Positions 34,267 through 45,580 of a stretch of DNA of 64,000 nt are shown in pieces. Numbering within the stretch: the first letter of the stretch is position 1; each line of letters begins with the position of its first letter. The notes under the pieces are model-generated. The model saw only the letters and a program-made list of their open reading frames with translations, was not told the origin of the DNA and did no database searches. The translations under genes were made by a program, and so were the position numbers. Source of the DNA: Gracilariopsis chorda (taxonomy: Eukaryota; Rhodophyta; Florideophyceae; Gracilariales; Gracilariaceae); assembly GCA_003194525.1 (NCBI GenBank), contig NBIV01000137.1:1-64000 (forward strand), written 5' to 3'.

Positions 34267-34396
34267 GCACACAAGCATAATCGTTTTTGTAAAGGAGGTT
34301 CTCCAGATTGCCCATCCTTATATGCAAGTTTGTTTCCAAATAGTCTACCATAGTGTCCTAGGTCTAACAGGCACTAATCATGTGACACTATCAACA
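34267..34396 (-). repeat. Truncated A-type LTR fragment
   Basis: On the minus strand it starts TGTTGATAGTGTCACATG and covers only the first 130 bp of an A-type LTR, up to the beginning of the core. It separates elements H and I, and could be the remnant of the 3' LTR of inverted element I. Confidence 0.7.
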
Positions 34397-36547
34397 CCCT
34401 TGGACTGCACGGGACCCAAGCTGGGTGTGCGGATTTCTCTTCTATGCATACGCTGTGGAGCCCAATAATCTAATGTTATATAGCGAGGGTGTAGAATCTG
34501 TTAAGAAAAGAATGGTTGAGTCCAGTTCTAGACAGTCGAACCCTGTTACGCACGTATATCACATGCCTTAATTCATATTGCCACCAGCATTCTGGCAAGT
34601 AGGGATGTACAATCAGATCGCCAGCAGCTCCCGTCATTGGTGGATTAGTGCAATCGGCTATTGTCTGCAGCACCGGAGTATGTGAAGGTGAGAAAGAAAT
34701 CCCTGCAAACCACTGGCGGGGTCCTACTGTAGAACGATGTACTTTTATGAGGTATCCGAGCGCATTTTCGCAAATCGGTCTGGTCCAAGCTGCTGGATGT
34801 TCTCTGCACCGGCTATATACACTGGTGCGAATTCACTTCGGTTTACCATGAAGCCGACCTTTGCATACGTAGACTGTTCATCGATAAAGCCCGATGCATA
34901 TTGGAAGCGATCTGAATACGACAGCAGCAAGGGCCCAAGTATATCAGAGTGAACAATATCTGAAACAAAAGTTGCACGATCGAAGTTGCAAAAGAACGGA
35001 AGTTTTTGTACCTTTCCAACTCGACATTGGCAACACATCTTCTCTATTTGCACCTACGTGGGCAGCCTCATAAGCATGTGTGTGCAAAAGTTTCAAGTAT
35101 CATGCGTTGCTATGCGCAGTTCAGGGGGTCTAAACTTGAGCCAAGTTGTCTTTGTGTACGGAAAGAGCACAGAAAGCGCTGAAGTGAATCACTGGGTAAG
35201 AGAAAGTGTACAAAGCTGTTTTTTTGCTGCATTTTTCACCATATGGCGACCAATTTATAATGATGTGCCAAGCGCACATCACGCGGGCGAAAGAAACACT
35301 CGATGCCCTGTCAGCCAGACGTCCTACAGAAATCAAGTTGTATTCGAGATCCGGAACCAATTGTAAATCCTTGGGCTGCATGTTACCGTTCGCAGACTGT
35401 AGTATCCCATCACCTTGTTGGGTACCTGTGACAGATGTACTGTCTGCGATGAGTATTGCCCTACTCCTCACGTCATGAAGGGAGCTGAGAACTAACACAG
35501 CCTTAGAGCAAAAGGAGTGAGATATTGTTTCGCTGTATGCATACATCTCCATATAACCTTGTTTGGGTAGCAATACAATGGACTTCTCGAAGGACATTCT
35601 GGCAATCACAATCTCCGATGAATTTCCAGAACAGATCCCACTACTCTTAGAACTTACGGCCTTGTCCTTGGAATTCAAGGTCTGTTATTCCAGTAGAATC
35701 TTGAGCAAATGGTGATCAGGGTTGTCCAGGTTGATGTGGAACAGATCTGTTGTGTGACATTCACGGTCACAGAACGTGCCATCATAAAAATTACTGTTTG
35801 ATGTGTAGGCACGGCTCATAGACTTGTTGCGATTGTGGTCGTCCGACGTGCTTCCATCTTTCTTCTTCTCACTCGATACATTGGCAGGAGCTTTGGAACT
35901 CCCGGAGCCCCTATCTTTGCCTTTCTTACAAATGCGGGTACCATCAAAGTCAGTGGACTTCATTTGCTTGCCGTTGTACTCATCGATAAGAGTAGTTACC
36001 ACGTAGTATCAAGTGAGTCCTGATATTTACTTGGAACCAAGAGCAGCTGCTGTGGACTCTAGGGAGGAATTGAGGTCAACGAAGGCCAAGAGCAGAGATG
36101 GCTTATCGGAATCTGGGATGGCAGCATCTTTGTCTACGTGATCTAGTACGGAGAAAAACGCCGTGATCTCATCAACATTTCCTACATCTTTTGCCCATTG
36201 TATCTCATTCAGAACAACTGCGTTTGCGCTACGAGTAGGGAAACCGTCCAGTTGGAGGCATAGGGCGGGTCCAATAATGAAAGCATACGGTCAAAATCGT
36301 CACCAACGTTCCTTAAAACACGTAAAAGAGCGTTTTCAAGAGCACAATTAATGATGGCACATGCCCTTTCATGTTTACCAAGCACAAGAGATCCACGATA
36401 AGAGCTGCGTGGAGAACTGTCCTGAGTTGAAAGTGCCATACACGACTGATCTGAATTTCATCGCACAACATTCCAGACATCTCTGATTCAACATGCTGCT
36501 CGTAAGAGGTGACGCCAGAGAGTTTAATCTTCAACTTTCGTACCATA
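34397..36547 (-). pseudogene. Inverted element I: partial copia gag-pol
   Basis: Read leftwards from 36547: gag remnants to about 36000, TLIDEYNGKQ and a zinc-knuckle remnant GTFCDRECHTTDLFH (35685-36002), a protease region with the active site lost (AYSETISHSFC) but TQQGDGILQ and LVPDLEYNLISVGRLAD intact (35130-35678), integrase CCQCRVGKVQKLPF and HSDILGPLLL (34745-35053) and YLPECWWQYELRHVIYVRNR (34476-34673). RT and RNase H are absent. Similar in age and sequence to element H. Confidence 0.75.
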
Positions 36548-38331
36548 GAAACAGGGAATCTTCACACTTAAGCTGGAGTCCGACTTGATTTACGAGTGTG
36601 AAGTGGTTCAAAACACGTAAAATAGGAACCAGTAGCAATAAAAAAGCAAGGAGAGGAGTAAGAAAGCAAAAGAAAAGGAACCCTAAGAACAGTATAAAGC
36701 TTCTGCTACACAAGAAGGTAGAGCCGAAGTGGTAATGCAATTTAAAACTCAGCACCATGGGTGGTAGCAGAAACTCTGTGACGATGTGTACAATGCTGTT
36801 CTGAATGGGTCCCGTACGCGTCCAAAGGCGTAGTTTGGGTCCTCGATGCCTGGAGCAAGGTCATGGGTTAGATGTGACTCGAACCCAGAAAGCTGAAACT
36901 TCTTGACTTCTTGGGCAGGCGTACTAGTATGAAGCAATATCTCTAGGCGGGAGATCTCATCAGGGTATTTGCGGCCTTCTTCTCTGGTGAGGTAAGCGCA
37001 GCGAAAGGGCCCTCCGTACTACATGATGTTCGGGTGTAAAACCTAGTTGGCTTCCAGCTATACCGTCGGAGGTGTTACCCAGGATCGGGTTACCAGCTGG
37101 TGAGCTTAGCGCAAAGGTCTGTGTAAGCGATGTTCCGGTCCACGGAGAATCCAATGATAAGAGGGGAAAAAGGGGGAAAGAACCAAGGAACAGGGTACAA
37201 ATCGGCGGGTCTTGCATACAGTCAAACGAAATCCAGCCAGGGGGTGTTCAATATTCAGCCAGAATGGCAAAACTCAATACTGAATGGAACGACTATCTGT
37301 TCCTACAATAGAAAGTAACCAATACGGTAAAAGCAGAGAAAACTGGGCGAACCCGTGGGGTAAGACAGATCAACGGTTCTGGTTGATACTGGGCGGGTGA
37401 TTGTAACAAGACTGGACGTGTTGATACCCCAGGAGGAGTTGGTCACTTCCCAAGGCTAATAATTCAGAAACCAGTCACAGCTTAACATTGTTTCCGGTTT
37501 AAGCGGCAGTGCCGTTCTCCCTTAAGCACTACGGGGCCATAATAAAAACTAAGAGTACTACTACTGAAGTGTGCCCCACCTGTAGTCCACACATTTGCGT
37601 CACGGGGTGGCATTGAGAGCCACTGCCCAACACGACAGTTGTGAATTATGCCAGCCATGGAGAATTTCCGTACGCTCATCACGCGACCATCTACTACAGA
37701 TATCATAGATATCACCCAAAAAGTTTCCAAATATACATAATAAAATTCAATTCGAGTTTCATCTAAAATTTCGAAAGATCTTCTCATACCTGAGCTAAAC
37801 TGATGCCACGTCAGTTCTGCATCATTCATGATCCACCTCGCTCAGCGGATGTGTGCATATGCATTGCTCTACAACTGGCAGGAGAGACTATCTCCGCTAT
37901 CGTAGAGGAGCGATCCTCTGATTCCTGGTAACTCTCTCCACGTGAAATACGAAATTCTTCTTGACCTACACTATTCTGCGTAGCTCAGCACGAGAGGCTT
38001 TAAAATCCTTACGAGACGTCTCATAGAGCCTACTAGCTGATACGATAAGCTTTCACCAGATAGCACCCGCTACCCTCTTCCAGGAAATTAGTGCTATCTC
38101 CCTGCCACGCTGCAACAAAGTAGCAGAGATCAGAACAAGCGCAGGTCCATGTACTGCAAACAAGTCTCTGAATGCCCTGTCTACTTTCTGCATTGCACCT
38201 GAGCCTCCACAAGATTCAATCGCTTGCAGATCAGCGCGTACCATCGCAAAACTAAAGTCTTCGTAGATTACACAATGTATGATTAGTAGAGCACGAAGTC
38301 TGCAAAGAAAAGACGCCTTGAGCCCATAATA
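36548..38331 (-). other. Leader of element I, enlarged by an unidentified block
   Basis: Both ends match other copia leaders: the gag-proximal part at about 36760-36920 and the LTR-proximal part at about 37840-38331, with TTATGGGCTCAAGGCG as a diverged primer-binding site near 38313-38328. Between about 36930 and 37835 is a block of roughly 0.9 kb with no match elsewhere in the window and no convincing coding frame. Confidence 0.6.
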
Positions 38332-38668
38332 TGACGCAAAGCACCAAAGTTACTAGAAGAAATAATGTGGGAGGAAGAAGAAGATAGAAAGAACACAAAA
38401 ACGAAGGATAACAGCCTTCACCGGCCTGTGTGCTAGAGTATTAGTAATCAGAACCTACAAATAACCTATTTTGCGCGCTTTCACTTCCTGACAGAAAGCG
38501 GCGACCGCTGGTGTTCCATGACCTGCCGTGTTTTTCCTTTGTGCAGTTGTACGCGATAAACGTGCGCCAACTAGAAGAGCACAATTTTGAATAACTAAAT
38601 TAATAAGCAATGGACCCAATCAACATAAACAGTTCGTTGCTAGTCTTCTGATCAGTAAAATGTTCTAA
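38332..38668 (-). repeat. Truncated E-type 5' LTR of element I
   Basis: On the minus strand this ends ...TTTGCGTCA like the LTRs at 23732 and 33536, and matches them through the ataactaaattaat region. It stops near 38668 where the gypsy LTR begins, so the gypsy element probably inserted into this LTR. The missing part is not seen on the far side. Confidence 0.65.
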
Positions 38669-38675
38669 GTATTAT

Positions 38676-38860
38676 TCCACTGCCCCCACGTCTGCGATTT
38701 ATACTGGCGTGCATGGCACGCCAGTGTTTATCAACAATTATGATTGTCCCCCCGGCAGTCTCACTTGGAGGGTTGACCTCAATAAAAGGGCCGCCCTCTC
38801 CCTTCACATCCGAAGGGAAGGAGGCAAGCCGCTTTCGTTGCTGTCATGGTACTCTCGAGG
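38676..38860 (+). repeat. 5' LTR region of Ty3/gypsy element
   Basis: The stretch 38676-38770 matches 45419-45530, and 38785-38845 matches 51437-51500. It therefore looks like a terminal repeat whose downstream partner has been split. It includes a perfect 10-bp inverted repeat, ACTGGCGTGC-ATG-GCACGCCAGT, at 38703-38725. The exact ends are not defined. Confidence 0.6.
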
Positions 38861-39668
38861 AGGGCTTTTTCGGAACGAGGTCGTCGTCTTTACCAATTGA
38901 TTTTAGTGGTGAACTTGACTCAGATGTAGTCAAGTTCTTCTTCTTCTTTGATAGAGTTATAGCCAAAGTTGTTAATGATTCAGAAAAAGCAACACAACTT
39001 TTGCTATGTTTGACAGGAAAAGCGTTTTACTTCTATTACGAGACACACGCATACGAAGTACAGTTACGCATATGAATACGCTGCCGTCAAGCAAGTAATG
39101 ATTGAGGAGTTCTCTGAGGTGGTAAATCAGGATGGTTATATCCGTAGAGCCATGGATTGCAAGCTTCAACCCTTACATATGGCAGCTTCGGTAATGGACA
39201 CAGACGTTTTCTTCAAGAAGACCGGCTTCAATGATGAAGCCAAGTTCAGACTGCTGAGGATTGCAGTCATGGAGCGTATGGACCTGGGTCAGTATGCGGT
39301 GCAAGTGCCTACGAGTCTCTGAAGCGTGTTTTAGAGACTTTATTCGCTGCCGAGAAACTTTCAGCCCAGCGTATTTTGGAAAGAGAAAAGAAGAGGGTAA
39401 GAAAATTCACGCTATAAGGATTCTCCGTCGTCCCGAACAAACTGTGGAATCACTGGAAAATAAGGTAAAACAACTCATTTCTCAGATAGTGGGGCTCAGG
39501 CTCTTGGTAAAGAAGAAAAAAACTTCGAACGAAGGGAACAACGTTTGTTTCTCTTCGATCTGCCACAAGCCAGAACATGGGACAAATCGCTGTCACAAGA
39601 ATCCACACCGGAACACTACATGCCCCAGATGCGAGAGAATAGGACATTCGGAAGCTACTTGTTCGTGA
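38861..39668 (+). pseudogene. Gypsy gag with zinc knuckles
   Basis: The first part (frame from 38713, coding sense from about 38895) reads FSGELDSDVVKFF, then SEKATQLLLCLTGKAFYFYYE, a typical Ty3/gypsy Gag pattern. A frameshift at about 39080 leads to the piece 39098-39322. After another shift (39261-39668) come two knuckles: a degenerate ICHKPEHGTNRC and a canonical CPRCERIGHSEATC (CX2CX4HX4C) near 39625-39665. Confidence 0.7.
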
Positions 39669-40870
39669 AGGCAACAGATACCAGAGCCCGCCATCTCCGC
39701 AGAAGACAAATACGTGAAAGTAGAAAGAGATAAACCGAGATATCCTGGAAAAGATAAGGAATAACCAGTTGGGATAGTGATTGAAGACAATTCAGAAGAA
39801 GACGCTGTTATTATTACAAAGAGAGTTTCTAAGTGCAGGAATTTGCCAAAACAGCCAAACACGGGAAGAATGGCCGTAAAGCAGTTGCTAAACCCTCCGC
39901 AAGGTCTTATCATCGACTTTTCGAAAGCTCTACCAATTCAAAAGAGAATGAAGCCTAAATCCCGCAAACCAGACGTGAAGAAGGCCCAGAAAGCCCGAAA
40001 CAGAGAAATTTCAGACTTTGTAGGACGGTACAACGTATTCAGCGAGTTGGCAAATGTTACATGTGGACTCAACTCTGGAAAGCTGCTTTGCGGAGACGCT
40101 GAGGAGGCAAAATGACAGATTCAGAAACTGTTCGTAAAGAATGCTAGAAGTTAGAAGGTTGCTGTCCCCGAAAGGCCCGGAAGTATTCGAAGACTAAAAC
40201 CTGTGAGACTGAAGCTGTTTGGAACCAAAGTCAGCGCACGTCTATACTCAGGAGCCGTGCGAACCCTCCTCTCTACTTCTCTGATGGAAAAAATCACGTT
40301 CTTTCTGGAAGACGAGGAAGATTGAAGTCGCCGATGGGAGCTCTAGTGTAGTTCGAGGTGCCGTCAAAGGCGTTTCTGTGCCGTTCGGGGAGTGGAGGAC
40401 TTGCTAAACTCTCTGGTTGTGGATTACCTACTGGTGGATGTGATTATTTGGTGCTCAACCTTGGACAACATTCTATCTTGCATTGGCATTAGAAATCATT
40501 CTTTGACCGTGACTATAGAAAAAAATCTATATTAGGTCTAGACTACGATGAGAGCTTCCCTGATATGGAAGGATCCAAGACCGATACTGAGGATTTCACC
40601 TCAGCCTCAGAGATATATCCAGAGTCTTGCAGTTCGGAAAGTGACAAGGATAAAGAGCTTGTTGTTGTTCTTGCAAACGAGATCGAATCTCACCCGATGA
40701 TGAATGGTGATGGTGAAGGAGAAGATACTATCCCCCAAACCTTAGAATATGATGAAGAGAGTGATATTGAGGAAAAAGAGTTAGATGTGCTGAACCTGGC
40801 CGAAGAAGAGGAAGACGTAAAATTGGCATTACTGGCGACAAAAGTCAAGAATCTCTCGAAAAGCACATAA
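39669..40870 (+). pseudogene. Gypsy gag-pol junction and protease region, decayed
   Basis: Short open pieces with basic composition lie at 39777-40115 and acidic composition at 40565-40870. A protease should lie about 40150-40480, but I cannot identify a DSG/DTG site with confidence. The acidic segment leads in the same orientation into the RT. Confidence 0.45.
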
Positions 40871-41826
40871 ATGCAACTCTCTGGAACATTTATAGACTCG
40901 AAGGTCATTGCTTGGTCTTTGGAAGACTGTAGACCCACTGATGTCCTAGTCAGGCATTCTTTCGAGTTGAAGGATCCAGAACATTTAACATTTCGCGCAA
41001 GACGTCTTCCACCGCGACATAATGATGTGTTAAGACAAGAGATTGATAAAATGATTCGTGCAGGAATCGTCACACCAGCAAACTCTGTCTGGTCCTTTTC
41101 TATTGTAGTCGTAGCAAAGCGAGATGGAAGCCAGAGAGTTTGCGTAGACCACCGTGCATTGAAGGACAAGATGAAGTCCGATCTGTGGCCATTACCACGC
41201 ATAGAAGAAGTGCTTGATGATCTTCGTGAATCTTCGTTATTCACATATATGTAGATTTGTTTTCAGGATGTTCGCAAGTGAAGATGGGCGAAGAGCGTAA
41301 ACAGATGACGATTTTCACCTGCAGATTCGGTACATTCAAGTTCGAAGTTATGCCATTTGGATTGATGAATGCACCTGCTACCTTTCAGAGAAGGATGGAC
41401 GCCGTGTTGAAAGACTTATTCTTTGTTCATGTTTATTTGAATGACGTAGTCATCTACTCCGATAATATGAAGAATCACCTGATGCATTGCAAAAAAGTGA
41501 TCGGCAGAATTGCCTTGCATAGGTTGAAGATTAAGCTGACTAAGTGTAGTTTTGCGCAACCTCAAGTGAAGTTCTTGGGAAACGTCATCGATAAGGTGGG
41601 AATCGTGACGGAACCAGAAAAGATCATAGCTATACAGGAAGCTCGACGTCCAAGCTCCGCAACAGAACTTAGAAGTTTTCTTGGACTGGACAGTTACTAT
41701 CGACGGTTTATACCTAGGTTTGTTGAAGCATCTGCTGCTTTGCATGAGGCCACCCACCAAAGAAAAAGTGGCTCTGGACCCCAGAAATGGAAGGAGCCTT
41801 CCTGGATCTCAAGTGGAGGTTGGTGA
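40871..41826 (+). pseudogene. Gypsy reverse transcriptase
   Basis: The frame 40871-41254 has FRARRLPPRHNDVLRQEIDKM, IVVVAKRDGSQRVCVDHRAL and WPLPRIEEVLDDL. It continues after a stop (41257-41826) with FEVMPFGLMNAPATFQRRMD, VYLNDVVIYSD and SSATELRSFLGLDSYYRRFI. These are Ty3/gypsy RT signatures. The catalytic YLDD reads YLND, so the first aspartate is Asn and activity would be lost. Confidence 0.85.
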
Positions 41827-42343
41827 AAGTCCCTGTTTTGGGATTTCAAAACCTTGGTGAACATTTCGTAGTTGAAACTGATGCGTCCACTGAATCGCCA
41901 AGGGCTATTTTTCTCAGAAAAGAGAAGGCATACTACATCCAGTACAATTTGCTTGCCGTACGATGACAGCAGCTGAGAAACGCTATTCTGCATGCGAACG
42001 CAAAACATTAGAAGTCATCTTTGCATTCAGAACGGAGAGTGTTCATTTGCTGTTCTCTCTCCCATTCACACTTATTACTGATCACCAGGCCTTGCAGTAT
42101 GCCTTTAGGAAACGAGATATTCATGGGAGATTTGGAAGATGGATGGATTTTCTTTCAGAGTGTGACTATGAGACAAAGTACAGACCGGGGGCAAGTAGCA
42201 ATGTTGCAGACTATATTTCACGTATAGAAGTATCTGCAAACCAGGGGAACGATGAAGCCGTACTGGCAGTATCCTCAGAAGAATCAATGTTCGAAGACTT
42301 AGAACAGTATCTTATAGATACAAAGAATTACATCTTTGGTTGA
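41827..42343 (+). pseudogene. Gypsy RNase H
   Basis: FVVETDAST (about 41865) is followed by a frameshift, then TAAEKRYSACERKTLEVIFAF and TLITDHQALQYAF and a C-terminal VADYISRI (frame 41963-42343), the typical order of a gypsy RNase H. The acidic residues in ETD, CE and TDH are present. Confidence 0.8.
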
Positions 42344-43505
42344 CATTGAAGGCTGAGGGTCCTCTTGAATATCGTAGGATGAGGAGTACCGGTAAGAACT
42401 ATATGGTGTGAAACAGCAGGCTCTTTTGCATGATGAAGAAAGGGCTTCTAGTGATCCGAAGAGTAAGAACCCGACTTCAGATCTTAAGGAGTTTTCATGA
42501 CAACATTGGAAATTGGGATAGTGGTAGTACCAAGGCGTTGGGGATAGAACGGTAATGGTGGCCGGGTTTATACCGGCATGTTGCAGAGTATTTAAGCAGC
42601 TGTGAGAGGCGCCAGTCGGCAAAGAATATCCCGATGTATCGAAATACGCTCCGATACCCCTTGACGGGCTTATTTCATACGTTTTCCATCGATTTTGCTG
42701 GATCTGTACCCACGAAAGTTCGAAAGAATTGATTTATGTTGGTAGGAGTGGAGCATGTGAAAGTTTGGGCGATAGCGAAGGCCACGCCGACATCTACCAC
42801 CAAAGAAGTGATCGAGTTTCTAGAAGAAGAGATCATAGCTCCATTTGCGTCGCCTCGTATCGTAATCTCGGATACTGCTCCCAGCTGCACTTCACAAGCT
42901 CTGTCAGAATTGAACAAACGTCACGGCATCACCTGGAAGACGGTGATGGAATATACAGAAATGTCGAATGGTAGAGCCGAACGAATGATTGGAATTGTAA
43001 AGAATTCTATGACCAGAAGCATCTTACAATGACCAGAGCTCTGGGAAGAAGTTTTGCGGAAGGTACTATATGGATACGGACGCCGTCATCTGATAGATGG
43101 ACGTTCTCCATTTGAATGGTTGTATGATGTTCCCCCACAAATGTCTAAAGGTGATCTGTCTACCCTTGTTATACACAGTGATGACTTACAACGTGGGATG
43201 GAACTAGACCCTGCTTTGCGTCAAAGAGACACACGAGCTTTGAAACACCCGAGACTTCAACAACGTACTGAAGATAAGAAGGTCCAAGTATGGAATGAAG
43301 TGCTAGTAGCTCGAGGAGCAAGTCTGAACAAATCCAAGAAATGCCCCCCGTTTTATGTCCAATTTCTATGGTCCTTGTGCGATCATTAGAGCTAATCATC
43401 CGGCATATATTCTCACTTCAAGGCATGGAAAGATAAGCAGGAGTCCTATTCACATTCAAAGTCTTTTCCCAGGTGTGAGAAGACCAACAATTCTCAAGAA
43501 CTGAA
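42344..43505 (+). pseudogene. Gypsy integrase
   Basis: After a broken zinc-binding part (WWPGLYRHVAEYLSSCERR near 42555), the core has HTFSIDFAGSVP (about 42690), VISDTAPSCTSQAL (about 42870) and NGRAERMIGIVKNSM (about 42965), so all three acidic residues of the DDE triad remain. The tail (PFYVQF..., HPAYILTSRHG, PIHIQSLFPGVRRPTIL) ends near 43505. There are several stops. Confidence 0.82.
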
Positions 43506-43590
43506 AGAGAAGTGAACAAGGATGAGTAATTGGTCAAACCAATTCAGTCTTAAACTTTGATATAGGGCTTTAGGAAAGTAGATGCATGTA

Positions 43591-44934
43591 TTAATTCTTC
43601 TTGGGCAGTTCATTGAGAGAATTAATATGGGGTAGAGAGCTAGTAATTGATGATGAAACGTAATCGAGGACTATAACATCCTTCTCACGTTGGAACGCAT
43701 ACCTACGGCGACGCTTGCTTTGGTTGTTGTGACGATGAGTGGTGCGCTTTGAATTGCTTCTTGGTGTTAGAACCAGTTTCCGGATCTCAGACACATACAT
43801 GAACGTCGACCCAGCACCAACGCAACCTTCCAAAGCATGTTCGCAGAATTGAAGCCGGTAAGCCTCAGCTCAGTCCAGAATGTGTTTGGGATCGGTGTCG
43901 ATCGCAACAGTATGGTAAATTACGCCGGTACAACGAAGTATTAGCAGCTAAACACCCGCAGAAAGGTTGATAATCTGGCGAAAAGAAAGCGCAGTACCGA
44001 ACTGAACTCTATCTAGGTTCGTATCTCTCTGCAAAAGCTGTTTCTGAATATCCTGAACGTCTCTACTACGTGGAGTAGGAGTCCCAAAGCTCTCGAATTC
44101 TTCCAAGTCATCAAGGACCTTATCTCAATAATCATGACAAACGGGCGATTGGAGTCCAAGTAATCCGTTACAAAGCGTTCCTGGGAGAAAAAGGCTCTTC
44201 TCGTCCCGGAAGCGAGTAGAATGCTCATCATGGAGTTCGTAACCCCGAAGATTAGGATTGTGTTCACGGGAACGTCCGGTGGACATTTTTAAGTAACATC
44301 ATGGATGGTGAGAGCACCACCCGTCAATTGCAGAGATTACCATAATTCGACATCCAGTTCCAGACCTGAATCGATCAGAAGAAGAGACCTTATGAGTATG
44401 ATTTCCGTGAGTACCGAAGATACGAAGAGTATAAAAATCGATTGCATTCTCCTGTTTTGTGACTTCGTCGACACCAAAGTACCATTGGTCCTTTTATACG
44501 ATCTTTTCTGGCATCCAGGCACATCGTGGTAGCGTTGAATAATTTATGTTGTTTCGGACAGATAAAACTATCCCAAGACGATACCAATCTTCAAATAAAT
44601 ATTCAAGCCATGGACCTTCATCGAGAAATAGTATATTATTGGGCTCGAGCAATCGAAAGAACTTTTTCTTGGAGAACCTATCCTCATCGCCGTAAGAATA
44701 TCTTATAACGTACGTTCTCGGTCCTACATTGCCAGTGGGGACGGAGACTTTGCTCACGTCACATCGACCAGAATAATTCCGAATGATGCCCTGACGAGCA
44801 CTATAAGATCTTTTCTTTGCGGGTTTGGTAGCAATTCGTTTTTCCGGAACATGGCCTCCAAGAGTTCTCTCGGTTATAGTATGGGTCTGTGCTATTGTTA
44901 ATTTATGTTGTGCTACTATGACTCCATAAGTCAA
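43591..44934 (-). pseudogene. Decayed antisense frame between gypsy pol and 3' LTR (function unknown)
   Basis: Read on the minus strand from 44934, one frame continues for 448 codons to a TAA at 43591. It has only five internal stops (near 44494, 44308, 44119, 43951 and 43870), against about twenty expected by chance. It lies opposite to pol, between integrase and the 3' LTR region. Residues 49-97 (GIIRNYSG, then YVIRYSYGDEDRF and FFRLL) resemble the pattern of Tudor/Agenet-like folds (G.I..Y, Y.V.Y.DGD.E). Near the C-terminus is an Arg-rich stretch (KRTTHRHNNQSKRRRRY, 43699-43749). Antisense accessory frames in this position are known in plant Tat-lineage gypsy elements. The domain call is my inference; no function is assigned. 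Confidence 0.5.
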
Positions 44935-44943
44935 TGTGTGCTA

Positions 44944-45418
44944 AGAGTATACTAGAGGACTAGAACCCCACCTTAGTAAATCTCAGTTAATATGGATTTG
45001 CCTTACAGTGGGTTTACAGTAGCTACACTGATGAAGGAATTGATTTTGGTAGACAAGCACGGAGGAATAAGAAGAAAGAAATCTTAAAGGACGAGGGGCG
45101 AAGATGCAGGTGCACAGTGGTAGTGCAAGGCCGCGAAGTGCGAAGCGGACGCCGTAGCAGTGTGTTTCCTTGAAGAAAGTGGTAGCGCAGGGTGCGAGGC
45201 GGAAGCAGAAGCAATGTTGGATATCAAGAATGTGGTAGCCCAATGCGCATAGTGGGCAAGGGTGGGAACGGAGGCAAAGGTGTAAGCTTTAGAAACAAAA
45301 CAACACTGCCCATTGTATTTTGATGTGAGAAGGTAGTGGGTGAGAAGGATAAGAGTGATGAAAAAGAGATTGCACTATTGTAACCGCCAGTAGCGGCGTT
45401 TTTGGAGGCGGGTTGTTG
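44944..45418. other. Non-coding stretch before gypsy 3' LTR
   Basis: I see no supported gene, RNA or repeat unit. It is purine-rich on the plus strand near 45050-45350, so it may include the gypsy polypurine tract, but I cannot place it. Confidence 0.4.
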
Positions 45419-45580
45419 CACCGCTCCCATGTGTGGTATTTTTACTGGCTTGCATGGCACGCCAGTGTTTATCAACCATTTTGATTGGGCTTTGCGCAAT
45501 CTCGCCGGGGAGCTGGTCTAACCTACCTGATGATTAATCTGACAACGAGCAAGTTGACCCCTTAGAATACATCAATAAAC
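45419..45580 (+). repeat. Left half of gypsy 3' LTR
   Basis: Matches the 5' LTR region from 38678, including the inverted repeat (ACTGGCTTGC-ATG-GCACGCCAGT at 45444-45466, one mismatch) and GTTTATCAAC. Similarity fades after about 45530. The continuation appears after the Helitron, at about 51437. Confidence 0.6.
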
